64,000 nucleotides of DNA from Anaeramoeba flamelloides (Eukaryota > Metamonada > Anaeramoebidae): contig JANTQA010000063.1 in the NCBI GenBank assembly GCA_027625915.1, positions 7,397,501-7,461,500 on the forward strand. Reading direction: 5' to 3'. Positions 34,075-45,071 of the stretch are shown here, one piece after another; position 1 is the stretch's first letter, and the number at the start of each line of letters is the position of its first letter. Position numbers and translations under genes: made by a program. The notes beneath the pieces are model-generated. The model saw nothing but the letters and a program-made list of their open reading frames with translations, had not been told where the DNA came from and ran no database searches.

Positions 34075-35643
34075 ATAAGAAAGAAATGTTTAAACTTACA
34101 ATCATGACACATGGCGACGCATTCGACGATAAAGAAATACTCATTGATATGAATCCCAAAATACGATTTTTGGTTGATTGTTTAACATAATTACAACCAA
34201 TTAAAACAGAGCCATATAAGAATATGAATAAATAAAACACTAATCTGACCTTTCGTTTTTCTTCATTGTGTTGATAAACTACAACAACGAAATAAATTGA
34301 AACGGAAACACAAACCACATTTATTAAAAGCAAAAGATCATCACCAATTACAAAGCCATATATAAACTATTAATAAATGAGAAAATAAAGAAAATTCGGA
34401 AAAATTTTTTTTTTAGCAATTATTGAACAAATTCTTATTATGCTAATTAATAGATTTGCTGATTTAATAACACACACACACACAAATCGTAAATTTCAAA
34501 AAATGTTGGCGATAAAATAAGTTTGATTTAAAAGTTGTATTATATCGCAGTATTCAAGAAATATTCATTCTAGTTAAGGATAATTGTAACACAGAAATTA
34601 AACCATTTTTGAGACTTACTGATCGACTGAGATTTTATTAGGAATTTCTAATAATTGTAATAAATAAATCTCCAATTTTAATTACAAAATTTTGAAAACT
34701 TGTGAATATTAAATCACAACATTAAAATGTGGATTTAGATCCAAATTATAACTGGGGTGTGTAGAAGTATATATTTGTTTTTCTTTTTTTTTGTCAAAAT
34801 TTTAGGAATTTGGAATTTTGTCTGATCAGTTTCTGAGTTATAAGTTGTTACTGAAAACCTAAACGCAACCCTTTTTGTTCTCACTCGATTTTTCCAGAGG
34901 CTTTTATTGGAAAATAGACAATATTTGCCTTAGAACAAAAAGGGTTGGGGATCTGGAAAACACAACCAAAAGCATTCAGTATTTTTTCTTCAAAGTTTAT
35001 ATTTCTAAATTCGTAAAAATTTGCTATTTAATAGTTCTTGTGGATCCCAAGAAATAAAGGACGATAATCCCCCAGTATTTTTAGCCCACAGGTTCCTAAT
35101 AATGGCATTATTTGAGATATTCCTTAAATTTATAAAAGGGAGAAATTGAACTATTAGCCTGTAACATTTGTTTTTGGATTTATCAGTCTGAAAAAACACA
35201 AAAGGATTTACCACAAAATTAAAACGTGTCTGTGTGGGTAATTCGTATTAAATCGTTGAAAGTTGTTAATTTTGAATCGTTAGACAATTTTTCAAAGGGT
35301 CCGTTTATGCTTTTTTTTTTACTTCATCTCTTGTTTTTGATCTTGTTAAAAAAATCCAGACAATTATTAATTGAAGTCATTGAAAGAGGAATTCAAAACA
35401 AAAACATAATTTTAATTGCCATAAAAAAGAAAGAAAAAGGGGATAACGAAAAGAAAAACTAAAAAAAAAATTTAAAAAAGAAAAACATACCCAGCATGTT
35501 GCATTTGTTAAAGCCATGATAAAAGGAAAAGAGGACACAAAAGAAATTGTAGATTTTGTGCTTTGATTTAATTCCTTAACCCGAGAATAAGGTGAAAAAA
35601 ATTGTAAAATGGTTAGAACAGTTGCGAGTGCTTGAAGTATCAT
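31422..35643 (-). CDS. SWEET (MtN3/saliva) sugar transporter, three exons
   Basis: Predicted seven-helix uniporter-like sugar transporter of 218 residues, in the plasma or an internal membrane. The exons (minus strand) are 35643-35491, 34366-34100 and 31658-31422, all in phase 0. The introns are 1124 bases (GTATGT..ATAG) and 2441 bases (GTAAGT..AAAG). The first MtN3 repeat (about 1-85) has FFSPYSRVKELNQS, NATCWFIYG across the first splice, and LLINVV with Asn67. The linker helix is near 93-110. The second repeat (about 118-200) has NASPCVMI, RKIIKTKDSS, W167 and LYGLS. The tail is short and lysine-rich. Family pocket residues look kept in repeat 1 (W51, N67), and W167 is kept in repeat 2. The position of the usual Asn in repeat 2 reads Ser183 (LPSTIS where IPNG is typical). 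The start is the only ATG before the first helix. The family call rests on motif order and length (typical 210-250). Confidence 0.87.
32896..33730 (+). mobile_element. MITE (AAGCTATTTCC family), enlarged copy in SWEET intron 2
   Basis: The left end is TAAGCTATTCCCAAAAAATC and the right end is TTTTTGGAAATGCCATA, each beside TA. At about 835 bp it is longer than its ~590 bp relatives, so another sequence has probably been inserted or gained around 33150-33350. A short frame at 33385-33597 belongs to the element. Confidence 0.65.
34013..34071. repeat. (GA)n microsatellite
   Basis: A near-perfect GA run of about 28 units, 29 bases past the SWEET exon 2 donor in transcript direction. It is read as a CT-rich tract in the pre-mRNA. 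The SLSLSL tail seen when exon 2 is read through the donor is this repeat, not protein. Confidence 0.95.
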
Positions 35644-36188
35644 TTTGAAAAGAAAAAAGATTTTGGAAAAAATGAAAAACCATTTTCCAAATAAAGCAAA
35701 TTTCTATAAAAGATTAGCAAGAAAATTTTCCATAATGAGAGATCAAGAAGATCAAATATGATAATGTGAATAAGATTTTATGAGTTTTCAACTGTTTTTT
35801 GAATTACCAAAACTTGAATAGAGGGACACTCAAAAAAATCTCTCTTTCAGAAATTAACTTCTAACTTGGAGAAATCACAAATTAGAGTCTGTTGTTATTG
35901 AACGTCAAATATATTATTGCCGTTTGATTCTTATATATCAAAAAAATGGGTGATAAAAAGAGTACCAATAGTTAGCCTTATCAATTAAAACAAAATCTTG
36001 GTTTTATCAAACAATTTAAAATTTTTTCATACTATGTGAGTTTCCAAACAAATTAAAGGTTAAACCATCAATCTGATGACTTTAGGGTTGAAAAGTATTG
36101 TTATTTAATCTCTCTCCAATGTTGATTAATTGCTAAAAAATCAATTTTTTGAAATTTATTTTATTAACTTTAAGGAACAAACCTCTTT

Positions 36189-36609
36189 TACCATTGTGGA
36201 AAAAAATGTAAAACACAGTTTTTAATTAGGAACATTACTGAAAACAAAAAGTAAAACCAATAAAAAGAAGAAACCCATTAACTTCAAATAATAACCCATT
36301 ATATTATTTTCAGTCAACCCAACAAATACAATTTAAATCTACTTTTTTATCGAAATTATTGGTGTGGTTTTGGAGATCTCAAAAATAGTCCATTTTTTGA
36401 ACAAATTTTTAAAAATTGATCAATCAAAGAAAAGCCCATACTAAAAGATAGTATTAAAATAACTGTTATTTTGATGAATACTTCATTTTGTCTTTATTTA
36501 TTTATTAATTCTTTTTTTCATTGATCTTACTTTGAATTTTCAGTAATGTTCCCAATTAAAAACTGTGTTTCACTTTTTTTCGGGTTTCACTTTGTTTCCA
36601 CAACGGTTA
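36189..36609 (-). mobile_element. ~420 bp MITE (ACCATTGTGG family), copy 2
   Basis: The ends are TACCATTGTGGAAAAAAATG and TTTGTTTCCACAACGGTTA. The interior is inverted relative to 17435-17843, for example AACCCATTATATTATTTTCA and CCAACAAATACAATTTAAAT. Confidence 0.75.
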
Positions 36610-36621
36610 TATTTTTTTACC

Positions 36622-36806
36622 TTAATTTAAGGGACTAGTCTCTCTTAAATTTTTTTACCTGAATTTAATAGAGATTGAGAAATTTTTTTGCCAATTACTT
36701 AGATTTGAAAGACCCTGTTTATTTTCATATTAAACTGATTTCTTGATAAGGAATAAGTATATAGAAATTGTTCAAAAAAAAAATAATTTCGACTAGTACC
36801 TTAATA
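36622..36806 (+). mobile_element. GGGACTAGTC MITE, best complete copy
   Basis: The left end is TTAAGGGACTAGTCTCTCTT and the right end is TTTCGACTAGTACCTTAAT, an inverted pair. The interior is shared with 19226-19400. It lies directly beside the previous MITE (about 13 bases apart), suggesting nested or adjacent insertions. Confidence 0.65.
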
Positions 36807-37534
36807 TAATAGCTCTGTGGGTAAATCTAACTGAGATTTTGGATTGTTTTTCTAAATTAGACTTAATATTTATAATATGTAAAAAATATCACTAGTTTAA
36901 TAAAAAAAGAAATCACACAAAGTAAACCCCAATTCAAAATTTATAACACACCAAAATTCGATTTGTGAAAAAAAAAACTTATTTAATCACTTCTCGAAGA
37001 TTTACCAAATTAGAACCATTCACTAATTGAAATGTTAACACCTTTTTATAAATTAACATACTCACAAAACAAAAAATAAATAATTATCAATACAAATAAA
37101 TCATGGGTGTGTTAAAAATTTTGGAGAGAGCAAAACAAAAAAATACATTTGGTAAATCTGTTTAAATTCTATTAGGAATATTGATCGATCAAAAGGTTAG
37201 ATACTACCAACTAATTTTATTTGAGTTCTTCTATTTGGAACAACTTGACTTTAACATAATATAAACCTTGTAGAAAAATTTTGATCCAACGAAGCAAATT
37301 ACGTAATTCAAACAATGAAATGAAAACAAAAACTAAAAGATGAAAAAATGATCTTCATATTTTTCGAAAATCAAAATTATCTCCAATTTCAATGAAATTG
37401 TATTGTTGTGATTGTTTGGAATGTTTTAGGTGTGTGGAAAATTTTGAATTTTAGTTTATTTTTGAGTATTTATGATAATAATTATTGAGTGAATCTTGAA
37501 TTTAAAAAATTATAGTTAGTTCTAATTTCATAGT

Positions 37535-37700
37535 AAAAACTTTCAACAAAATTTAAAACCCAAAAAATCTCAAATTAAAACACAAAATTTGGCATTTTTT
37601 TTTAACAAATTATTTTATTAGAATTTGAATTTTGTTCATTAATTTGAGATTATTAGTGAGTCTTTAATTTTGTTGGCAGTATGTGTCCTTTAAATATAAT
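37535..37700. mobile_element. Degraded copy of the 199 bp MITE
   Basis: ATCTCAAATTAAAACACAAA, ATTTTATTAGAATTTGAATT and TTTAATTTTGTT mirror the interior of 53923-54121, but the CAGTCAG ends are lost. It is an older member of the family. Confidence 0.55.
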
Positions 37701-38942
37701 TGAATGGATATGATCAATTATTTTTAGAGTTCAAAAAGATAATTATTTAAATCTTGTGGTATTTTTATTTTGGTTTCTATTTTTCAATTTGATAAAGGAA
37801 TTAATAACAAATATCCAAAAATGAAAATTTTTTACATTTTGATCTTAAGTACAGAAACTTTTGATTTATTATTCAATAATATTTATAATGCATTATCAAG
37901 AGATAATATAACTATCACACACTTATCATTTACCCCTCCACCCTATTTTTTATTTATTTTATTTTATTTAATTTTTTATTGAATATACATTTTTTTATTA
38001 GAAAATCAATAGATATTCTTAATAAATTGATAAATTATTAAAAAAAAACCTAATGCTGGTTTTCTTGGTTTTTTTTTTAATTCCAAAAAAATTTTAATTA
38101 TTGGAATAAACAGAAAACTCAAGAAAATCTACTAAAATTCTTTTAAAATCAAAAAAATTGAGATAAAATCAAGATTTAACTCAAGTGATTTAAATTTTGT
38201 TTTAGCTTTGAAAATACTAAACTATTGTAAATTAATAATACATTAGTTACATTCTTATATATTTCTTTTTTAGCTCAATTAAATCTTTTTAATTCCATTT
38301 TAATTTGTTGTTTTTTTGTTAAAAATATGAAATATTAAATTTAAATTTTGATAGGATCAAAGTAAGGTATGAAATTGTGAAAATTGTTGAAATTTTCCAT
38401 ATTTTTTTATCAAAGAAATTCGAATAATTTAATTTAATTGGGCGTAGAAAACAATTTCATCTATGTTTTTATCAACAACGTTATCGTGAAAACATGAAAA
38501 GGTTGTTGTTCAATTATGAGTTTTGACGGTTTATAGTTTAAAATTATTTATATATGAAGATAATTTTTATCAGGAGCCAAAACTATTATAAGACTGGTTG
38601 ATATGTCTTGTTAATCACTGCAATAACTAGTTATGAGTGGACTCTACTAGTTGAATCACCACAAATAGTTGATTGTGTTTTATAATATTTGTATAAAAAA
38701 TCAATGAAAAGTCTTTCATAATTTTCTTTTCTCTTTGATATTTTTTGATTATTATCACAAGACCAACCCAGCAAATTATTAACAAAAAAGAAAAAGTACT
38801 CAAGTACTCTTAAACCACTCATGAGTTTTTTCAATTGTAAAGAGAACTGACAAAGAAAGCTTTTCCATTTTTTCATATTTGAACAAAATACTGCTTGCAA
38901 AAAGTGATTTCTAGATTTGAAAAAGTAAAGTTTTTCAACGCA

Positions 38943-39890
38943 ATGTCTTTGATCCAAACAAACCAACAAAAAGCTGGAACCAAAGAGCCCCCCAAAGAAA
39001 AGAAAGCAGAACACAAAAGGAAAGCAGAACAAAAAAAGAAGCCCTGGAGGAAAATCCTATATATCCAACAAGACTATCCCGATAACCACACTGACAAGTC
39101 CTTCTTGGAATTTATGGTTTTAAATGCCACCGCAAGAAGAAGAAGCTTTGGTGAATTGTCGTTGGCTGCAACGTCCATCACACAAGAGCTCTCGATTGTG
39201 GTCTTATTTATTGTAATTTTTTTCCATTCCTACAAAAACACGCTGCCGCTGGTGCATTTCGTTGTGATCAACTCGATCTTAATTGTGCTTGGGTATTTGA
39301 TGTTTCTTTATTTTGAAGAGGATTTGGAGATCACTTTTGATCTTATTTTCAACCATTTGAAAACCTTTTTCATCATCTTTGCTTCTGTTTTAGGCTTGTC
39401 TTCTGTTTTGAGGACCCTCACAAAGGCAATTTCAAATGATACAATTTGGGCCCTCACAACCTTTTTGTTTTGCTTACATCTCTTCTTTCAAGATTACGGG
39501 TATCTAAACGGGTTCAAGGACAGGTTTTTTGCACCCTTTTCTTTAAATGCTGCGATCTTTGGATCTGTGATCTTGGCCTCAAGGCTGAATTCTGATTTCT
39601 ATGTTTTTGTTTTTCTGGCCTTTTCTTTCCAAGTGTTTGCTCTTTCTCCTTTGCTAAGACACTCAATAAAAAAGTTTTCAAATGAGTTTCAAGTCTTGCT
39701 TACAGCACTAATGTTTGCTTTAACCTTTGGCTTGATCGTGACCATTAATACCTTGTTTGCAATCCTTTTCTTTTTCTTTGTGGCCTTTATAAATTTCGGC
39801 TCTCCTTTGTCCTTAATGGCAGCACAGAAATGGAAGCTCTTTATCCAGGGTCCTTGGGATTGTGCTGTTGTTGAAACGGTTCACAAATAG
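38943..39890 (+). CDS. PIG-C / Gpi2, GPI-GlcNAc transferase subunit C
   Basis: Subunit of the endoplasmic reticulum complex that transfers GlcNAc from UDP-GlcNAc to phosphatidylinositol, the first step of GPI-anchor synthesis. It is 315 residues (human PIG-C about 297) with no intron. After a charged lysine/glutamate-rich head (1-33) come the family signatures. These are WRKILYIQQDYPDNHTDKSF (35-54), SSVLRTLTKAISNDT, HLFFQDYG, FSLNAAIFGSVILASRL, FQVFALSPLLR and the C-terminal WKLFIQGPWD. Several hydrophobic segments between them fit the multi-pass topology. The ATG at 38943 is chosen because the upstream extension lacks an ATG, opening with TTG at 38895. The gene is clearly GC-richer than its surroundings and the frame is intact. 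It is expected to work with PIG-A, -H, -P and -Q encoded elsewhere. The gene name follows family homology only. Confidence 0.96.
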   Translation: MSLIQTNQQKAGTKEPPKEKKAEHKRKAEQKKKPWRKILYIQQDYPDNHTDKSFLEFMVLNATARRRSFGELSLAATSITQELSIVVLFIVIFFHSYKNTLPLVHFVVINSILIVLGYLMFLYFEEDLEITFDLIFNHLKTFFIIFASVLGLSSVLRTLTKAISNDTIWALTTFLFCLHLFFQDYGYLNGFKDRFFAPFSLNAAIFGSVILASRLNSDFYVFVFLAFSFQVFALSPLLRHSIKKFSNEFQVLLTALMFALTFGLIVTINTLFAILFFFFVAFINFGSPLSLMAAQKWKLFIQGPWDCAVVETVHK

Positions 39891-41289
39891 ACATTAATTC
39901 CTTTCTTTTTGTTTTTTTTTTTTTTTCTTTTGTCTTTTATGAAAAATAATTAATATAATTTTAGAAACAACCCAATTTAGGTTTTACAAAATGTTTCTTT
40001 TTGGCTTTTGTGTGTCTCTATTGTTTTTAAGATTATACAAATATAGGACTTTGATATTTTATTAAGGGACTAGTAAAAAAAAAAAAATTTTCGAGATAAA
40101 TCCAATAGCCAATTCAAAAAAATTTTATTACCGCTTCTTGAAATTGAAAAAAAAAGTAAAATCTTATTATTACAAAGAAAACTTACTTTTAATGCTATTA
40201 TCAGAAAAGAATTATTGTTTTTAAAAAGTTTGATCCATTTTTACTGATTTTTGAAAAGTTCAAAATTTTATATATTTCTGAATTATTTAAAAAAAAATTA
40301 TTTCCTAAGAAAAGAAGAAAGCAATCTTAATATCTGTAAAGGAAGTGTACCAAAATAAACTTTAAAAATGAAACCACTAAGTTTTAAAATAGCCAATTAT
40401 AAAAAAAATGTACTTAATTTCAAAACAATTACAATAATTATTTTAAACTTGAAAAAAATATAATTTTTTGATTCAAAGAACAGACCAAATCTAATTTTTC
40501 GTTTTGTTGAATAAAAAAATCTGAGAAAAAAAACCAAAAAATCAAAAGTAAAAATTTCCCCAATAAATTTTTTAAAACTCTGAAAAATTCAACTTATAAT
40601 CTAAAGAAATACTTTAAATTTTGATAATTTTTAATCAATAATTAACAACTCAAACTTAATTCTTTTTATTCAGTAAGTCATTAGCAACAAAAAGATTAAA
40701 TGTATCAATAGACTTTATAATTATCTCAATTTGTTAAAATATTTTCAAACAAATAAAACGTATTCAAATAAATAAATCCAATAATAAAAAAAATAATAGA
40801 TATTCCCCAATAACCGATTTTAATAATAACATCTCCTTGTTTATACTCTGAATATTTGAGAAAGAATAGTACCTAATCTTTTAAATTTCAAGAAATTTAA
40901 ATAAATAAATGTGAAATAAAAAAAATGGTAATTTTTTTTAGCTCTTCAAGGATTCAATATTTAATTTATTTTTATTGTATTTTTCAAATAAGATTAAAGA
41001 TTCAAGGTTATTTGTTCATACAGAAACTCTCAAGAAATTACTAAAAGTGAATTTTCTTCAAAAGAAAAATTTTTTGAATATTTTTCTTTTTCTAATTTTG
41101 ATCCAAAAATCCCAACAAAAAAAGGATCAAGATCTTTTGACTAAAATTTTATTGGAAAAATGAACTCTTTTAAAAAATGATAATTCATATCTCTAAAGTT
41201 GATAAGAGACGCAGTATACTTGGTTTGATCTTAATCTTTGTGTAAATAATTACTCTGTTACCTCTGGGAAAACAATAAAATAGAGTTAC
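39891..41289. other. Gene-free stretch downstream of PIG-C
   Basis: Contains the PIG-C 3' flank with T-rich runs and a fragment of the GGGACTAGT repeat at about 40071. I see no gene. Confidence 0.5.
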
Positions 41290-42324
41290 TAAACTCAATT
41301 TCAAAAATTGGGGCACACCTTCAAAATCAATTTAATTCCAAAAAAGGTGATATTTGACTCTTAAATAGAAACATTAGATATTAACAATCAATGGAAATAA
41401 TTTTAAAGTTAATTATTTATCATTTTTTTTCATTATTTTTTGATTTTTGATTTTCAATAATTTTTTTAATTTTATTTTGGATTCTTTTTTTTTCAAAACT
41501 TTTCAAAAATCTCAAAATCACTTTAAAATGAAATTTAAAAGTTTTCATTCTGATCACAAGAAAAAAATTTTTTTATCTCTCAAAAAGAAAAAAGATTCTT
41601 TTTTTATCGAGAAAAAAATTTTTTGAAAAAAAATCATGATATGGGGTGCTATAGCACATGGCCTACAAACAGACCTTATTATCATTAATGGAAGTGTGAA
41701 TACTGAATGTATTATTAATGATATTATCAAAAAAATCAAATGTAATTCAACTCGCTAATTCAGGATATGGTGTGTTGAAATGGATTTTTCAAAAGGATGG
41801 AGCTTGTCCACATACTTGAAAAAAAAACTCAAACTTACTTAAATCGGGGATTTAATGTTCTGGAACCTTGACCCCCAATTCCACAGTTTTAAATACAATT
41901 GGTAGTTTATGGATACTAAACTGAAAAATTGTAACCAAAAAACGAAGAAGAATTTTTAAAATTTTCACTAATGTATGGAATACTTTGAGTTGGGAAACCT
42001 AAGAAAATTAGTAAACTCTATATTTAAAACGATAGATTTCGTTATCAAAAGTCAAGCTGAATCTATTAATAGTTTTTATTAATTTTTCTTTCAATAAAAT
42101 TGGATTTTTTGGTAACCGTGTTCCAAAAATAGGGGCACACTTTTTTTTATTTTTTCTTTTTTATTTTTCGAATTGAATTTTAAATTTACAATAATATATA
42201 TAAATAGTATTAATTAAATATTTTCGGGTCTTTTATTATTTTAATTGACAAGTATCATGTATTTTGGAGTATATTTTTATTAATGTAATTTTTTTTTGTG
42301 TCCCATTTTTTGGAGTTGAGTTTA
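41290..42324 (+). mobile_element. Tc1/mariner DNA transposon remnant, ~1.03 kb
   Basis: Terminal inverted repeats AAACTCAATTTCAAAAATTG and the inverse of AAACTCAACTCCAAAAAATG lie inside TA dinucleotides at 41290 and 42323. This is the classic arrangement for this superfamily. The transposase relic is annotated inside. The ends do not match any of the MITE families in the window, so this element does not appear to be their source. Confidence 0.8.
41635..41960 (+). pseudogene. Tc1/mariner transposase, C-terminal catalytic fragment
   Basis: In order, the family landmarks are IMIWGAIAHGLQTDLI, then IINGSVNTECIINDI, then WIFQKDGACPHT (the second catalytic Asp block). A block in shifting frame follows that corresponds to the VLxWPPxSPDLNPIENLW region, reading VLEP and then NTIGSLW. 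Several stops (for example TGA after CPHT) and frame changes separate the parts, and no N-terminal DNA-binding domain was found. The protein is dead. Confidence 0.75.
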
Positions 42325-42544
42325 GTCCCTTAATATAAGATTTCAACATCTAAATTACCACTCGATTATATTTTAATAACAGTAGATTTGAGCTCTCATT
42401 TGAGACTGGAATTTTTCAAAATTGATTTTTAGTGTGATAAAGAACTCGCAACTCTAAATGTCCTTTTAATTGTAACTATCATTTGTGTCTGGGTGGTTTT
42501 CAGGTATCAGAATTTTTTTTTTTTTAATGTTCAAGTTTTTTTTT

Positions 42545-43108
42545 TCAGTTGTGTCCTTTTAAAGATTTTATTTTTATTTGGTTTTATTCATTAAAAAGGA
42601 GGTTATTTTTTAATTTTTTTAGATATGAAGAAAAAGAAAAACAATTATATTCAAAAAGAAGTAAAGTTGAAAATTGGGTGTCTTTACGGAGTAAATTGAA
42701 ATCAAGTTACAGTAGCAGTTGGTGTGTATTAAAAAGTATTATCCAGTATATTGCCGACAACGTCTTAATTAACCCTATTTTGTTCTTCAGTTTTCAAATT
42801 TATTTTCTTTCCTTCTTTAAAGACTAAGTCCCCACTCTTGAGAGTGTTGGTTATGTGCTTTTTCACTTTCACTTCTGAAAAAGAATTTTCAATCTGAAGA
42901 AATTGGAAAAAAAATGGATAAAAAAAAAAACATTTTTTGTCATCTTTATATTTTCATGCCTACTTTTTTTCAACGATTTTCAATTAAAAAGGAAAAAGAA
43001 AAAAGCAAAAAAAATAATTGTAAAAAAAATATCGTTTGGGGATTTTCAAGTGTAAGTTCAAATTTGAGAACATTTCAAACTTGTAAAAGCAAATGTAAAA
43101 AATATTGA
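42545..43108 (+). other. Open, coding-like segment of unknown nature
   Basis: Two adjacent frames. The first (to 42827) contains YEEKEKQLYSKRSKVENWVS and SSWCVLKSIIQYIADNVLI, which look coding by composition, with a TTTTTTTAG acceptor-like site just upstream at about 42621. The second (42914-43108) is lysine-rich. No family was recognised and no complete gene model could be built. It could be an exon, a relic or chance. Confidence 0.2.
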
Positions 43109-43297
43109 GAACAGCCAGGGGAATTACTTTTCGTTCAGAAAGTTGAAATAGAAATTCTTATTCATTGCAATCACATTTTGGCATCATCTTTCAAGGGGAA
43201 AATTGTGATAATTGTTGAAATGTCTCATTTTTTCTCAAAGAAATTTTCAGTGTGTAAATATTACTTTGATAAAAAAAACCTTCCACGGGTGTTTTTA

Positions 43298-43862
43298 TAA
43301 GCCATTTCCAAGAAAGTGGGGCAAGTATATTTTATAATATATCTATTAAACTCAATATTCAAAAAGGTATTTAAACATCCAAAATCATTAAATACCATTT
43401 ATCGATTCTTGATAATAATTCAATTTGTTTCTGAGAATTGTATTACATATATAAAATATCTATTGTATTTTCTGATCTCGGATTTTATCTGATATTTTTT
43501 ATGAGTGAAAATTAGAGTTTATTATTTTATTTTTGATTGAAAACCCCTTTTTCATAAAGAATTTTTAATCTCAACAAATTTTCAAATAGAATCTAAAACA
43601 TATAACTGCATTTTATTGTTTAAAAAATCATTTCTACAATTTCCATATTTCCAGATTTTAATTGAAATTGTTCGTATATTGCTTTCAGAACAAAAAAAGT
43701 GCTTTTTTTTTTTTTTTCATTTTTTGGAAATCTTTCACCAACATATTTTAATATCGATACATTAGACGTTTTTTCAATTGGTATTAATATCAAACTTAAT
43801 TTAAATATGTTAATTAATGAATACTACCACTAACAAAGATGATTTTTTATGAAATTTTTTTT
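43298..43862 (+). mobile_element. ~565 bp MITE (AAGCTATTTCC family), right end eroded
   Basis: Starts TAAGCCATTTCCAAGAAAGT and continues collinear with 29046-29639 (ATTCTTGATAATAATTCAAT, TCTGATCTCGGATTTTATCT, CTAACAAAGATGATTTTTTA). The terminal CACTTTTTCGAAAT is not visible. Confidence 0.7.
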
Positions 43863-44598
43863 TTAGAATTAAGATGGAAACAAAAAGATCCTCTAATAAT
43901 TGGGTTTGTTAGAAAAATACTCTATTATTAAATGTGTTTTATTTGCAAAAAAAAACGATTATCTTTCTGTGAAAACCTCAACTTTTTAGCTTAAAAAAAA
44001 CACCTCTTCTCAAAAAGGTATTTATTTGCGAAAAAGGTAATTATTTAACCATAAAGCAAGTCTTTTATCTACAAACAAGGAAATTCACAAATTTTTCACA
44101 TTTGGGTTTAAGACTCATAAACTTCCCTGGATTCAAAGGAGGGGTGAAATCCCAACAAAAAGATTATCAAGAATAAATAAAAAATTAACAATGTGTGATT
44201 AATAATTGGTATCCTGCAGTTCAAAAAGTGAGAAATTTGGTTGAAAGAAAAGTTATTCTTTTCTTCATGATCACAAATTGTTATTAGATTCATGGATTTT
44301 TTGAATTCTTTTATTAATTTGAAAATAAATGTGGTATACTAATAATAAAAGGGTGTTCCGAAGAAAAAATTAGAAAAAAAAAAAATAAAATTAAATTTAT
44401 TTTTATATTTTATTATAATATTCATTATTAATTTTCAAATAATAAATAGTTATTTAATTATTATTTTTTTTAAAAATTGACTCTGGCTTTTACAAAGAAA
44501 ATAATAATAATAATAATCATAGAATTAAGCAAAGATGAATTGAACAAAATAAAATAATTATTAAGAATTAAATTCAAGAATATTTTGTTAGAAAAATA

Positions 44599-44646
44599 AT
44601 ACAATACAATACAATACAATAGAATTCAATAGAATTCGATACAATA
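44599..44646. repeat. ACAAT/AGAATTC-type short tandem repeat
   Basis: ACAATACAATACAATACAAT followed by related AGAATTCAAT and GATACAAT units, just past the stop codon of the minus-strand gene and so in its expected 3' UTR. Confidence 0.85.
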
Positions 44647-44663
44647 AGAGAAAAGATTGTTTC

Positions 44664-45040
44664 TTAGAGAAAATCAAAGAAATTCTCAAATTCTGGTTGG
44701 TTTTGTAATAAAAAGAACTGGGAATCTTCGACAAACGAAAAGGGATCTTTAACCATGAATAGGCCCTCGACATATTTTTTTAATCCGTTTTCCTTTTTAA
44801 TCTTTGTTTCAAAAAATTTGTCAAGTTGAGAATTGAATTGTTCTTCAAAGTTGAATGGATTTTGTTGATGAAGTAAATTACTAAGATTTAATTTGTTATT
44901 GAAATCTTTACAGTGATCCAACTGGAAATGAATCTGTTGGTTATTTTGGGGAAGGTGTTGTGAGAATTGTGTTTGTTTTTGTCCTTGTAATTGTTGTGGT
45001 TGTTGTATTTCTTCTTCGATTTGTTGAAAGGGTTGTTGCC

Positions 45041-45071
<31 letters not shown>

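Larger units (their letters stand above)
35644..38942. other. Spacer between SWEET and PIG-C
   Basis: The divergent upstream regions of both genes lie here. The stretch holds MITEs at 36189-36609 and 36622-36806 and a degraded 199 bp-family copy at about 37535-37700. I see no gene in the rest. Confidence 0.55.

Noticed and set aside
34007-34099. SLSLSL-rich protein tail after SWEET exon 2
   Set aside because: It is read-through of a GTAAGT donor into the intronic (GA)n microsatellite.
38895-38942. Longer N-terminus for PIG-C
   Set aside because: The extension opens with TTG and has no ATG. The ATG at 38943 precedes the conserved WRKILY block at a normal distance.
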